64,000 bases of DNA, from assembly GCA_050247075.1 (NCBI GenBank), contig JBFWUW010000038.1, forward strand, positions 1 through 64,000, given 5' to 3'. Positions within the stretch are counted from its first letter, which is position 1, and the number at the start of each line of letters is the position of its first letter. Source of the stretch: JBFWUW01 sp050247075. GTDB taxonomy: Bacteria; Planctomycetota; Planctomycetia; Pirellulales; JBFWUW01. Under the pieces are notes generated by a model that was not told the origin of the DNA, did not search any database, and saw only the letters and a list, made by a program, of their open reading frames with translations. The translations under genes were made by a program, and so were the position numbers. Positions 1 through 9,667 of this stretch are shown piece by piece.

Positions 1-648
1 AATTCCATTTTGCCATCCTTGGCTCTCCTGTGCGTGTTGGGATTGAACAACCAACAGCATGCCAGGAGAGCCATTTGTTTGGTTAGACCAATTTCAAAAA
101 TAGGTAGGAGTTTTCGGAAAGTGCAGCTGGAGGGCGGAGACCGCGAAAAACGCCGTATCATCGGGCCGGATTGCGCATCGCGGCCGAGAACGGCGGGATC
201 GTACCGCCCCGCCAGGAGAAGAACCACGAATCAAACGAATCCAACGAATAAGGATTACGCGGTACGAGTTCTTCTAGTCGCTGCCCGCCCCCATTTCTTC
301 AAGCGAGTTTCCACTCAGGAGGTTTATTCGTTAGATTCGTGGTTCTCACCAGGCTTCGTATAATTGCCGGTGCGCATTCAACTCGCTGGCAATGCATTAT
401 CTTCCAATGTCTGGCGTGATTAATCTTTTTGCGGTTGGTACGATGCTGTTGACTAAGCTCCTGGCGGTGGCCGATGTCCGCGGCGCGCGCCGTGTTGCAA
501 ACAACCTCCCAATAACATCGAATCGGGAGCCGCGGATGATCGTCTTTCCCTGCGCCTCCCGCGGCAAGAAGTTGAGCTTCCATCGCGTATTGTCCAAGGT
601 GCCCGGCGAACGGTTCGACCCGCCGCGGCATCCGCAACCGATTGCACC
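1..648. other. intergenic region without a supported gene
   Basis: No reading frame here has protein-like composition; short frames run through on both strands but overlap one another. The only clear structure is a palindromic MITE-like repeat at 216-350. The rest holds nothing I can name. Confidence 0.6.
216..350. repeat. MITE-like palindromic element, copy 1
   Basis: About 135 bp with inverted ends: AGAACCACGAATCAAACGAA on the left and GATTCGTGGTTCT on the right. The interior holds GCCCGCCCC, shared with the copies at 13318-13454 and 16307-16439. It has no coding capacity. The transcript would fold into a long imperfect hairpin. Confidence 0.85.
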
Positions 649-1752
649 ATGAAAATCACCCGCTTGCTGGCTTATCGCGTGGAATTGCCGTTATGCGAGG
701 GAAGCTACAAATGGTCGGGGGGCAAATCGGTATCGGTCTTTGACAGCACCGTGATGGCGGTGGAGACCGATGCCGGCATCACCGGCTATGGCGAGGTCTG
801 CCCCTTGGGGCCGTTCTATCTGCCGGCCTATGCCGCCGGTGCGCGGGCCGGGCTGGCCGAGCTTGGCCCGCACTTGCTGGGCGAGGACCCCACGCAACTG
901 GCCAGGCTCAACCGGCGGATGGACGCCGCGTTGCAGGGCCATGCCTACGTCAAGTCGGCCATCGATATCGCCTGCTGGGATATTTTGGGCCAGGCCGCCG
1001 GGCAGCCGGTTTGCGTGCTGTTGGGGGGCAGGTATGGCGAGGACTTCGGCCTCTATCGGGCCATTTCGCAAGAGTCGCCCGACGCCATGGCGCAGCGCGT
1101 GGCCGAGTATCGCGAACAAGGCTATCGCCGCTTTCAACTCAAGGTGGGGGGCGACCCGCGCGACGATATCGAGCGCATTCACGCCGTGGCCGCGCAACTG
1201 AGGCCAGACGAACGCCTGATCGCCGACGCCAACACCGGCTGGCTGATGCACGATGCCTTGCGCGTGGCGCGGGCCGTGCGCGATCTCGATGTTTACATCG
1301 AACAACCGTGCCGAACCTACGAGGAGTGCCTGACGGTGCGGCGGCATTGCGATCACCCGTTCGTATTGGACGAAAATATCGACTCGGTCGACGTGCTGCT
1401 GCGCGGCCATGCCGACCGGGCCATGGACGTGGTGAACATCAAGATCAGCAAGTTCGGCGGGCTGACCAAGGCCCGGCAAGCCCGCGACCTGTGCGCGTCG
1501 CTGGGGGTGGCCATGACGATCGAGGATAGCTGGGGGGGCGACATCGTCACGGCGGCCATTTCGCACCTGGCCCACAGCACTCCGCCGGAGCTGCTGTTTA
1601 CCACCACTGACTTCAACAGCTATGTCACCGTCAGCATCGCCAACGGCGCGCCGCGGCGGATCAACGGCCGCCTGGCATCCAACCCCGCGCCGGGCCTGGG
1701 GATTAAACCCAAGCTGGACGTGCTGGGTACGCCCGTGGTGGAACTTTATTGA
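649..1752 (+). CDS. enolase-superfamily enzyme (mandelate racemase / cis-3-hydroxy-L-proline dehydratase-like)
   Basis: A 367-residue member of the mandelate racemase/muconate lactonising subgroup. A capping domain (residues 1-115) precedes a TIM barrel with the expected catalytic pattern: K165 in QLKVGGD, metal ligands D193 (DANTGW), E218 (IEQPC) and D241/E242 (DEN), a second lysine pair in KISKFGG (K265, K268), and IEDSWGGD at 291-298. The KVGGD and SWGGD motifs resemble cis-3-hydroxyproline dehydratases and proline-betaine epimerases, which abstract the alpha proton of an amino-acid-like substrate. The exact substrate is inferred, not shown. It is a single gene with no partner on its strand. 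The start is the first ATG in a clean frame, with no obvious ribosome-binding site. Family confidence is high, substrate low. Confidence 0.9.
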   Translation: MKITRLLAYRVELPLCEGSYKWSGGKSVSVFDSTVMAVETDAGITGYGEVCPLGPFYLPAYAAGARAGLAELGPHLLGEDPTQLARLNRRMDAALQGHAYVKSAIDIACWDILGQAAGQPVCVLLGGRYGEDFGLYRAISQESPDAMAQRVAEYREQGYRRFQLKVGGDPRDDIERIHAVAAQLRPDERLIADANTGWLMHDALRVARAVRDLDVYIEQPCRTYEECLTVRRHCDHPFVLDENIDSVDVLLRGHADRAMDVVNIKISKFGGLTKARQARDLCASLGVAMTIEDSWGGDIVTAAISHLAHSTPPELLFTTTDFNSYVTVSIANGAPRRINGRLASNPAPGLGIKPKLDVLGTPVVELY

Positions 1753-1857
1753 GGCGTGGCGCGCGGCGGCCAGACGCAATAGGCGTTGCCCGCGATGGTC
1801 CATCATCGCGACCCAAGGCTTCGCGCGGCCTAAGGTGATGGAACCATTCGTCGTGTG

Positions 1858-3006
1858 TTATGTCGCGGCGCCACGACGAGGTTGCCGCCGCATCCAAGCC
1901 CAAGTCAACGCGGCCAATATCGCAACCACGGTGATTCCGATAACTTTCAGCCAATTGCTGGTCCGCGCGGCGATGGGCGCGGTGATTCCCGCGGCGTTAT
2001 CTCGCACCTGCTCCAGCAGTGTGGAGAGTCCGCTCGGTTCCACGAGCAGCGGCGAACGCAGGATGTGATTGGTTGTCGTGCCCGAAGGCGAAACCAAGAA
2101 ACCTTGGGCCAGCGTAAAGCCGAGATCTGTCCTAGTGGGAGGCTGATCGATGTTCAATTCTTGCACGGTCATGTCCCAAACCGTATCGACGTTCGGTTCG
2201 CCCTCGGTCGGCCGATCATATCGCAGATGGACGCATCGCATTGGAAACCATCGCCCATGCGGGCACTCGCGAATATCCGTGATATGGGCCGTGGCGAACA
2301 GGGTGCCCTCAAACCAAACTTCCGCTTCCAGTGGAATAAAACCGCGCGATTCGTCGACCAACAGGACCTTACGCAACTTACCACTCTGAAGCACGACTCT
2401 GGTGACCGTCTGGCCGCGTATTTGCTCGGGTGTCGCCGATACTTCCATCCCCGTTCCACCGTTGTCCAGGAAGGGAAGCATGTACTTTCCCAATATCCCC
2501 TCAAATCCTTGCGAAAAGATACCGAGCAGATTCCACGTCGAGTTGTCGAACGTTGCAATCTTGTCGACGCCGCCAAGATTTCCAAATGAAAAATTGAGTG
2601 AGCCTCGCAGGCTTTCTGACCCGTTCGAGGCCCATACCTCGGAAGGCAGCATGATCGACCCCGTCCCGTGGCCTTCCGGACTGGCTGGACCCGCAACGGG
2701 CTTGGAGTCGGATTCTCGCACGTAAACCGCATTGCTCCCATCGACGGCCAGGCGCACCCGCGCCCGGATTTCAACGCTGTCGGGCCCGTTATTCAACGCG
2801 GCCTCAACGGTTGATCCCCCGCCCGAAAGATGCAGCATCTTGCAAGAATACTGTTGAAATCCCTCGAAATTAGCCAGGCTCCCCTCGGCGATAATCCGTC
2901 CGCGCGTAACGACGTCTTCGTCATTCGCCCGTAGCCGCCCTTGAAAATGCAAAACGACATACGCCAACACCGCAAGTGCGGCACGATTTCGGATACGCGG
3001 GAACAT
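1858..3006 (-). CDS. secreted, tail-anchored protein of unknown function
   Basis: A 382-residue protein with an N-terminal hydrophobic export segment (about residues 8-27), a long extracytoplasmic region rich in beta-type sequence, and a C-terminal transmembrane helix (about 345-363, WLKVIGITVVAILAALTWAW) followed by a basic tail. It should sit in the membrane with the bulk outside the cytoplasm. I do not recognise a catalytic motif. The pattern of alternating hydrophobic strands recalls LolA-like lipoprotein-sorting folds, but that is only a guess. GAGAGG lies about 6 nt before the ATG. It follows the Cys-rich gene (ends at 3120) and the DUF1573-like gene on the same strand, so the three may be one secreted-protein operon. 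Confidence 0.8.
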   Translation of the reverse strand: MFPRIRNRAALAVLAYVVLHFQGRLRANDEDVVTRGRIIAEGSLANFEGFQQYSCKMLHLSGGGSTVEAALNNGPDSVEIRARVRLAVDGSNAVYVRESDSKPVAGPASPEGHGTGSIMLPSEVWASNGSESLRGSLNFSFGNLGGVDKIATFDNSTWNLLGIFSQGFEGILGKYMLPFLDNGGTGMEVSATPEQIRGQTVTRVVLQSGKLRKVLLVDESRGFIPLEAEVWFEGTLFATAHITDIRECPHGRWFPMRCVHLRYDRPTEGEPNVDTVWDMTVQELNIDQPPTRTDLGFTLAQGFLVSPSGTTTNHILRSPLLVEPSGLSTLLEQVRDNAAGITAPIAARTSNWLKVIGITVVAILAALTWAWMRRQPRRGAAT

Positions 3007-3119
3007 GATGCGCCTCTCTTTCGATTAGGGTTTGGGCAAATGCCGCCACGATACCACCCACGGCATTCTTGCATTGTAGACCGCGATTTCACCGACAATT
3101 CGCACCACGGAATTTCGTT

Positions 3120-3545
3120 TCATTGCGAGCATCCTTGCACCATGTGGAAATTTTGGGACAGGCACATGGTGTCGCAATTGCCATTAACGACTTGTAGGTA
3201 GGGCCAATAAGTCTGGCAGACAATCCCGCAATTTCCACCGCAAGGAAAACAATTCTTGTAAACTCGCATTTGGCAAGTTCCAACGGCCGCCGTACCTGTT
3301 GTTTTGCGCCGCGTGTAAAAAAATGCGCCGCATAGGCTGCTATACTCAGCGCATACCGCTTCCGTCAAGCAATGCACCTTATCGTCGCATTCCATGTTGC
3401 CGGTTTGAGGCGCAAAGCAAGGTGCCCCCGTCACATCGACGCAAGCACCTGGGTTTGGCACCGCAAAGACATGCGGGATGCCGATGCACCATGCAGTCGT
3501 AGCTAATAGCCCAGCGATCCACCATCCGCCCATGGTCCGTGTCAT
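3120..3545 (-). CDS. small secreted cysteine-rich protein
   Basis: This 141-residue protein is usually hidden inside a longer frame that runs on from the upstream gene. Its own start is clear: ATG at 3545 with AGGAG about 8 nt upstream, followed by a good signal peptide (MTRTMGGWW..., h-region about 7-20, likely cleavage after VFA at 28). The mature part of about 113 residues holds 14 cysteines, including CFPCGGNC and CGIVC, so up to seven disulfides are possible. No known enzyme motif is seen. It lies between a DUF1573-like gene and a tail-anchored secreted protein on the same strand. Function unknown; a disulfide-stabilised extracellular protein is the plain reading. Confidence 0.8.
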   Translation of the reverse strand: MTRTMGGWWIAGLLATTAWCIGIPHVFAVPNPGACVDVTGAPCFAPQTGNMECDDKVHCLTEAVCAEYSSLCGAFFYTRRKTTGTAAVGTCQMRVYKNCFPCGGNCGIVCQTYWPYLQVVNGNCDTMCLSQNFHMVQGCSQ

Positions 3546-3618
3546 GATAAGAACTCCTCGGTACAAGTGGCCAACCGGAAAATCACACCACTTCTTGTGC
3601 GCCGCCACAACGTCGCGT

Positions 3619-4727
3619 TCAATTCCCAACCTGGGGCACCGCCACGCTAGAGGTGATGGGCAAATCGATCGCGGCTTCACGATCCGCCACCTCAAAGACG
3701 ATGTGCGCCAAGGTGGAGAAGCCGGCTGATCTGATTCCAACCCGGGATTGAACCGAACCGTCAATCCGTGTTCTCGCCGTTCGTCACTCGTGGGGGCCGA
3801 ATCGACCATGATGCGAGAATCGTGGCAAGTAATCTCACGGATGGAAAACAAGGCGAGATCGTGACGGCTGATTGAGACGGACATGGCCGCCGGCGAGTTA
3901 TCGCCTGGAGTTCGGCGAAAGAACACTCGCGCTGGCACCACACGAAATGGTGAAAGCACCCGCCAGTAGACAGGAATCGTTCGCGAATAAACTTCGCCAT
4001 TGAGGGAATAGTCAATGACTAGATCGGTGCTGCGCTGCCCTGGAGCAAGGTGCGCCGTATCCGCTTGAAGTTCTATGGAAACGATCGCGCGCCGAGCATT
4101 TTGGGATGGTAACTGATCAAAATTCGACGGCGCGACCAGCGCCGCCTTCAGGCCGGCGCTGTTGCTGACCTCCAGCCGTTCTACGACTGGCACGGGGCCC
4201 TCCAGTCCGGCGGCCGTCAGCAACAAGGCCTGTTCGAATTTTCGTTTCGTGTTGGGTGGCAATGGCCCTAAGTCGATCATTTCCGTTTCGCCTGGCAGCG
4301 AAACGCTGGGGCAGGCAATCAACCTGACTTGTTGCACATATTTTATGCCCGCGTCGGTTATCAGCGTAAAGGCGAGGTCGCGTTGTACCGACGAGGCCGG
4401 GAGTTGAACGACGGCGGATATTTCGGTGCTTTCGTCGGCTGCAAGGCACTTTTTGGACAAGATGGCTCTTGAACAGCTACAACCAGCGGCAATCTGTTCA
4501 AAACAAACGTCATGATCGAACGGGTTGGGTACTCGCAGCACAAACTCGGCACGTGGCGATTCACCGTAATACTCCAAGGTTGGATGCGAGTGAACCAGGC
4601 CTTGCTGGCGAGACGTGACTGGCGATGACTGAACGCCGACCGGCGCGGCCCGCGGCTTCCAGATCGTCCAACCCAGCAACAAAGCCATCGCACCGCCAAC
4701 GCCAAGCAAGGACAGCCATGCGCGCAT
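3619..4727 (-). pseudogene. DUF1573-like membrane-anchored protein, apparent frameshift near the 3' end
   Basis: From ATG 4727 the frame gives an N-terminal membrane anchor (residues 4-22) and a DUF1573-type beta domain with the family's cysteine signature, here GCSCSRA at about residue 83. Near 3715-3725 the frame changes character: the open frame continues as an arginine/proline-rich string, while the neighbouring frame continues sensibly as STLAHIVFEVADREAAIDLP and stops after VPQVGN at 3619. Restoring one base would give about 369 residues, close to the 399-residue DUF1573 gene at 23056. Either a real single-base loss or a sequencing error. DUF1573 proteins are secreted immunoglobulin-like domains of unclear role. 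Confidence 0.7.
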
Positions 4728-5263
4728 GATTCATACCTGAGCGAATGGGATGAAACCGCCTAACGCATCGAACGGCAAATGCCCACGCGAAAACCGGCAA
4801 ATTCGCGGAAGACGTGGAATTTTCTCATGACAAATGCCAGCCCTGACGAGATGCGTTCGGATGATACCACCCCCCCATCGTGATTGTCAACAAAAATCTT
4901 GAGCATTTGTTCGATTAGTCTGGCGGCTGCCTGGCACACTAGTCAGTAAGCCGCCGTGTGGAATACTCAAGAAGGGGTTGGACCGTGGTTTACTGCGTTG
5001 AGTATGGCCAATGAGCCCAGGCGGAAAGCTATGCAATTTGAAGCGTTGGCACAGAAGCATTATTCGAACGAACCGCTATAAAGCCCGTTGATCGATGGAG
5101 TTGAACAACCGCATGGTTCATTGAAAGCGACGCTGGTTTGCCGCTACCATCGGCTTTCCACGATCCGCCCGCCGCGAATCCTTGGAATGCCGCGCGCCGC
5201 GGCCTACACTGGGGGTTGCACGGATTCGTGGGACCATGTCGCTTCGCGGTCGGAGAATGACTC
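4728..5263. other. intergenic region between divergent genes
   Basis: This 536-bp gap separates the minus-strand DUF1573-like gene from the plus-strand gene at 5264, so it must carry both promoters. It is relatively AT-rich around 4880-4915. A weak inverted repeat (GGCGGCT/AGCCGCC, 4922-4955) is present. I see no gene. Confidence 0.5.
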
Positions 5264-6397
5264 ATGGCTTGGCGGTTAAACGAACAGGTCGTGCGCGGAG
5301 AGTTGTACAACAATCGCAATTACTGCACGCATGGCTGGGTACAGCTTCGCGGGCAAGAGTCTCCCTTGCACCTCAGCCTGACGGGCAACCCCGGACCAGA
5401 CCTGGCCGGCAAGCAATTGCGGTTTGAGGTTCGCGATGCCGACCGCAAAGAGAACGAGGAGGCCGACGATTTCCCCGTTCGCGTGGCCTGGCACCAGGTA
5501 GGGCCCACGGGCGACATGACCGCCGACCGCCTGGTGAAGGTCTCGGACTGCCCCGTGGAGGAAATGTACGCGCGGACAAAGCTGGGCGAGCCGCCGCCGT
5601 TTGAGTGGAAACGCTGCCTGTACCTGGAGTGGTTCAGCCAGAACGGCCGCGTGGTGATTGAACTGGTCGATCCGCTGATCGAGTTCTTCGAGGGGACGCC
5701 CGACGACGACAGCGACTCGGACGTGATCCCCCAGGCAGCGGCATCGCCCGACGCCGATTTGGAACCCGACGGTGACGACGCCGTGGCCGGACTGGGTATC
5801 ACCTCGATCGAGATCGGCGACGATGGCGAACCGCGCATCGACGAGCAAATCTTGTTCGACGAACCGCCTGGCGGCCTGGAAGCGGACAGCGACGATGACG
5901 AGCTTGAGGATCCCTATGGCCTGTTTCCCGACGACCTGGAGCAGCAATTCGAGGAGCAAGCCCGCCAGACCGACCGTTCACTCGACCCGGACTCGCACGA
6001 TGGCGGTTCCGATGCCATCCAAGAGATGGAACTCATGGACCGCCTGATCGAACAAGGCGAGGGCGAACTGATCGGCAGCCTGTTCGAGTCGCCCGTCAAG
6101 CTGCCTCGCGAGGAAGCACTGGGGGACGAACGGATCGAACCGACCCTCAAGTCGCTGCTGGCCGAATTGGCCCTGTTGGGAATAGCCATTGATGTCTGCG
6201 AGCATTTCTCGCCGCGCGAAACGTACCGCCTGCTGCTAGACACCATCTGCCGCGAGCAGCGGGCTTACCCCGAGCTGCGCAACACGCAATGGGTGCAACA
6301 CTTTTGCACCTACGACTTTTGCAAAAAGTGCGAGGCGGAGTTCGAGGAAAAGTTCAGCTCCCCGGAATCGGAAGGTGAAAAGCCGGAGGGGGAGTGA
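5264..6397 (+). CDS. conserved acidic protein of unknown function
   Basis: A 377-residue soluble protein with no signal peptide. Residues 1-140 form a compact domain with many tryptophans and mixed strands. A strongly acidic linker (about 145-265, many D/E, low complexity) follows, then a helical C-terminal domain (about 270-360) ending in a cysteine cluster (HFCTYDFCKKC). The start is set by GGAG at 5252-5255, 9 nt before ATG. I do not recognise a family; proteins of this design, a conserved head plus acidic linker, occur in planctomycetes without a known role. It is monocistronic: the next gene is about 200 bp on, beyond low-complexity DNA. Confidence 0.8.
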   Translation: MAWRLNEQVVRGELYNNRNYCTHGWVQLRGQESPLHLSLTGNPGPDLAGKQLRFEVRDADRKENEEADDFPVRVAWHQVGPTGDMTADRLVKVSDCPVEEMYARTKLGEPPPFEWKRCLYLEWFSQNGRVVIELVDPLIEFFEGTPDDDSDSDVIPQAAASPDADLEPDGDDAVAGLGITSIEIGDDGEPRIDEQILFDEPPGGLEADSDDDELEDPYGLFPDDLEQQFEEQARQTDRSLDPDSHDGGSDAIQEMELMDRLIEQGEGELIGSLFESPVKLPREEALGDERIEPTLKSLLAELALLGIAIDVCEHFSPRETYRLLLDTICREQRAYPELRNTQWVQHFCTYDFCKKCEAEFEEKFSSPESEGEKPEGE

Positions 6398-6404
6398 GTG
6401 TGTT

Positions 6405-6596
6405 GTAGTTTTCAGTTTTCGGTGTTCGGTGTTCAGGATGGCGATTCTAGAGAGTGGCCAAGAAAGCTGTCAGCACTCAGCAATCCGCTTCCGCCAAGAA
6501 GCTGATGGCTGATTGCTGACGGCTAATCCCTTTCATACCTCATACCTCATATCTCATACCTCCTCCCTCCTAGCTCATACCTCATACCTACCTCCC
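6405..6596. repeat. low-complexity tracts between two genes
   Basis: Three kinds of short repetitive tract follow each other: TTTTCAGTTTTCGGTGTTCG near 6409-6436, CTGATGGCTGATTGCTGACG near 6502-6522, and reiterated CTCATACC units from about 6535 to 6590. Similar TTTTCAG/TTCGG tracts lie just after stop codons at 15085 and 17435. The CTCATACC tract runs up to the start codon at 6597, leaving no Shine-Dalgarno sequence. Confidence 0.8.
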
Positions 6597-7904
6597 ATGC
6601 CTACCGACCGACGCGACTTCCTCAAGACTTCTTCCGCGGGCTTTGCCCTGGCTCTCTCTGCGGCCTCGCTGGCCCGCACGGCCGAGAACGACAAGCCCGT
6701 GGTGGCGGTGATTGGGCCGGGGGGAATGGGGACGGCCCACCTCAAACAGTTGGCCGGCAACAATGGCGTGCGGCTGGCGTATGTCTGCGACGTCGATGAA
6801 AACCGCTTGCAGGCGGCGGTCAAGACGGCCGAGAGCTTGTCGGGCCTTGCGCCCCAAGCGGTCAAGGACATGCGGACCATCTTCGACGACAAGTCGGTCG
6901 ATGCCGTGTGGATCGCCACGCCCGACCATTGGCACGCTCCGGCGGCCATCTTGGCGGCCGACGCCGGCAAGCACGTCTATGTGGAAAAACCCTGCTCGCA
7001 CAACATCCGCGAGGGGCGGCTGATGATTGAGGCGGCCCGCCGCAACCAGCGGGTGATGCAGGTCGGCACGCAAAGCCGCAGCACGGCCCACGTAATGCAG
7101 GCCATGGAGCGCTTGCAGTCGGGCGTGATCGGCACGGTTCTGGTGGCCAAGGCCTGGAACAGCCAGCGCCGCGGCAACATCGGCCATCAACAGCCCAGCG
7201 ACCCGCCGCCCCATTTGGATTACGACCTGTGGCTAGGCCCGGTGCCGCATGTGCCGTACCAGTCCAACTTGTTGCCGGGCATTTGGCGCTGGTGGTATGC
7301 CTTTGGGGCGGGCGACATGGGGAACGACGGCGTCCACGACCTGGACCTGGCCCGCTGGGGCTTGGGGGTGACGGGGCATCCCAACCGCATTGCCTCGCTG
7401 GGAGGCAAGTACTACTTCGACGACGTCCAGCAATTTCCCGACACGCAAACGGTGCAGTTTGAGTACTCCGGCGACGGCCAGCCGGGCAATCTGCGGCAGC
7501 TCATTTTCGAGCAGCGAATCTGGTCCCCTTACGTGCAAGAAGGCTACGAGAACGGCAACGCCTTTTACGGCACCGAGGGAATGATGATCTTGGGCAAGAT
7601 TGGCGGGTACAAAATTTACGGCCCGCGCAACAAGCTGCTGGAGGAAAGCCCCACCGGCACGCCCGACCTGGCGGCCCACCACCAGAACTTCCTCGATTGC
7701 CTCAAGAGCGGCGACAAACCGCATGCCGACATCGAGATCAACCACCTCACCACCACCCTCTGCCACCTGGGCAACATCGCCACCCGCACCGGCCGGGTGC
7801 TGCACTTCGACCCCGCGCAAGAAGCCATCACCGGCGACGAGGAAGCCAACGCCCTGGTGCGGCGAGAATACCGCGAGCATTGGGCGAAGCCCATGGGCGT
7901 GTGA
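6597..7904 (+). CDS. Gfo/Idh/MocA family oxidoreductase, Tat-exported
   Basis: A 435-residue NAD(P)-dependent dehydrogenase-like protein. It opens with a twin-arginine leader (RRDFLK, R5-R6) and a hydrophobic stretch, then a Rossmann fold (VAVIGPGGMG, about 36-45) and the EKP motif (E130-P132), whose lysine is catalytic in the family. The C-terminal alpha/beta domain contains the planctomycete-typical DYDLWLGPVP and GAGDMGNDGVHD segments. Members oxidise or epimerise sugars and inositols; the Tat signal implies periplasmic action with cofactor loaded before export. The frame is open 28 codons further upstream, but that stretch is CTCATACC repeat, so ATG 6597 is preferred. Substrate unknown. 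Confidence 0.9.
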   Translation: MPTDRRDFLKTSSAGFALALSAASLARTAENDKPVVAVIGPGGMGTAHLKQLAGNNGVRLAYVCDVDENRLQAAVKTAESLSGLAPQAVKDMRTIFDDKSVDAVWIATPDHWHAPAAILAADAGKHVYVEKPCSHNIREGRLMIEAARRNQRVMQVGTQSRSTAHVMQAMERLQSGVIGTVLVAKAWNSQRRGNIGHQQPSDPPPHLDYDLWLGPVPHVPYQSNLLPGIWRWWYAFGAGDMGNDGVHDLDLARWGLGVTGHPNRIASLGGKYYFDDVQQFPDTQTVQFEYSGDGQPGNLRQLIFEQRIWSPYVQEGYENGNAFYGTEGMMILGKIGGYKIYGPRNKLLEESPTGTPDLAAHHQNFLDCLKSGDKPHADIEINHLTTTLCHLGNIATRTGRVLHFDPAQEAITGDEEANALVRREYREHWAKPMGV

Positions 7905-7965
7905 GGGCCATCAATTCCGCGGCCGGCCGGCGTCCGCAAATAAAAACACTCTTTAGAAAGCAACC

Positions 7966-9510
7966 ATGCTAGATGCCCGCCTCGAGCCGCAAACGATCAA
8001 GGTGCGTCTTTTGATCGACGACTATCGCTCTGGTCGAATTGTGATTCCAGAATTTCAACGTGAATATGTCTGGAAAAAGGGAAAGGCACCGCAGTTGATC
8101 GACTCCCTTTACCGCAGATTCCCAATTGCCTCTCTCCTGCTATGGCAGAGTACGGAAGATGTGGAACCAAGAAGAAACGATCCGCGCCCTTCGCGAAGTG
8201 CATTGAGTTGGCTGATTGACGGCCAGCAACGCGTCATAACCTTGGCTCGAACTATGACCGGGGACGAAGGGATTGACGTGGTATTCCATCCGGAGCAAGA
8301 CGAATTTCGACTGGCGAATGCGGCAACCCGCAACGATAGAAATTGGTATCGCCTCGCGGAAATATGGGATGACGAGTTGTATCGGCAACTGCGGCGCAAT
8401 CTTGATGGCAGTCGAAACGCGACTCGTCGCGAAGAGCGGTTTGAACGAGTGCGTGCCATTCTCGATTACGAGATCCCGTATGTCCGAATGGTGGACCATT
8501 CCTTCGAGAACGCCGTTGACGCCTTCACGAGAATAAACACGTTAGGCGTGAGGTTGAAGAAAGAAGACATCGAAAGTGCGCGAGTGGCCGCGAAACATAC
8601 CGGATTCATCGCAATGGAGGTGGCCCCGTTTCTGGACAGCTTGAAACGGCAGGGATTTACTCGATTGAATGTCATGCATCTCTTTAGGGCTTGCGCGTTC
8701 GTGGCGAGGCCAGATGGCCGTAGCAAGACGCCACTCCATGAGCTAGACCGCAAAGAAGTCTTGTCGGCGTGGAACAAGACAAAGCGCGCAACGGAGAGGG
8801 CCATCGGATTGATCCGCAGTGAACTCGGCCTTGTGAACATGGATATCCTGTGGTCGGGTTCATTCGTGGTGCCGGCCATAGCACTTTGTGCCGCCCTAAG
8901 TCCGCGCGACCTGGACCCGCGGGGTGTTGTGGGATGGCTGGCTTTGGCGGCTCTGTTGCATCGGTACAGCGGATCAAGCGAGACAGCGTTGGATCAAGAC
9001 CTGCGTGCTTGCCGGAATGGCGACCCGATTCGCGAATTGTTGAAAAACCTACGACAAATCAGGCCGGTGCTAACTGCCGAAGCTAACGACTTCAGCGGTG
9101 CGCTTGCCGACCGGAGTGGTCTACTGGCTCTCTATGTTGCTTGCCGCCACCGAGGTATTCTCGACTTTTATGGCGGTGGACAGGTGTTGCTACAGTCCAA
9201 TGTCGATCGGCATCATATTCTGCCGCGCGGCCAATTCCCCGAAAGAACCAGGGCAAAGGCAGACAATGTAGCCAACCTCGCTTTCATCGCGGGCGACATC
9301 AACAAATCGATCGGCAACTCGGGGCCGGAAGTGTATCTGAAACAGGTTGGTCCGGCGGTTCTCAGGAGTCAATGCATTCCCACCGACGAGAGTCTTTGGG
9401 CAGTATCCCGGGCAGAGGACTTTTGGGAACAACGGCGAACTTTGCTCGCCGAGTCGTTTAATGAGTATATCCGTGAGGCGCTGCCTCAGAGGCGGTTGGG
9501 ATCGGACTGA
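7966..9510 (+). CDS. DUF262 / HNH (GmrSD-like) putative defence nuclease
   Basis: A 514-residue protein with an N-terminal DUF262 domain: IPEFQREYVW (27-36) and the ParB/Srx-like DGQQR motif (85-89). At the C-terminus is an HNH module of DUF1524 type: DRHHILPR (H416-H417) followed by NVANLAFIAGDINKSIGN. In GmrSD, DUF262 uses nucleotide and DUF1524 cuts DNA carrying modified cytosines; solitary fused forms are common candidates for anti-phage type IV-like restriction. No partner (methylase, BREX, toxin) adjoins it here, so it may act alone. Codon use looks less GC-biased than its neighbours, suggesting transfer. Family call is strong, target unknown. Confidence 0.88.
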   Translation: MLDARLEPQTIKVRLLIDDYRSGRIVIPEFQREYVWKKGKAPQLIDSLYRRFPIASLLLWQSTEDVEPRRNDPRPSRSALSWLIDGQQRVITLARTMTGDEGIDVVFHPEQDEFRLANAATRNDRNWYRLAEIWDDELYRQLRRNLDGSRNATRREERFERVRAILDYEIPYVRMVDHSFENAVDAFTRINTLGVRLKKEDIESARVAAKHTGFIAMEVAPFLDSLKRQGFTRLNVMHLFRACAFVARPDGRSKTPLHELDRKEVLSAWNKTKRATERAIGLIRSELGLVNMDILWSGSFVVPAIALCAALSPRDLDPRGVVGWLALAALLHRYSGSSETALDQDLRACRNGDPIRELLKNLRQIRPVLTAEANDFSGALADRSGLLALYVACRHRGILDFYGGGQVLLQSNVDRHHILPRGQFPERTRAKADNVANLAFIAGDINKSIGNSGPEVYLKQVGPAVLRSQCIPTDESLWAVSRAEDFWEQRRTLLAESFNEYIREALPQRRLGSD

Positions 9511-9667
9511 TGTTTCGTGGCAGTTCCAGCCTCCTCGCGAGATTGTCCCTGGCAAGATGATGGTCGCAGTTGCCCAATTCAAGCCTATCTTGATTCCCCC
9601 GACAATCCGTCTCACGATTCACTTACATTGAGCCTAAACTTACCGCCTCGTAGGTCCGAGCATCACC

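Noticed and set aside
691..1806. 371-residue minus-strand frame over the enolase-superfamily gene
   Set aside because: Mirror frame of a gene whose catalytic motifs are all present on the plus strand.
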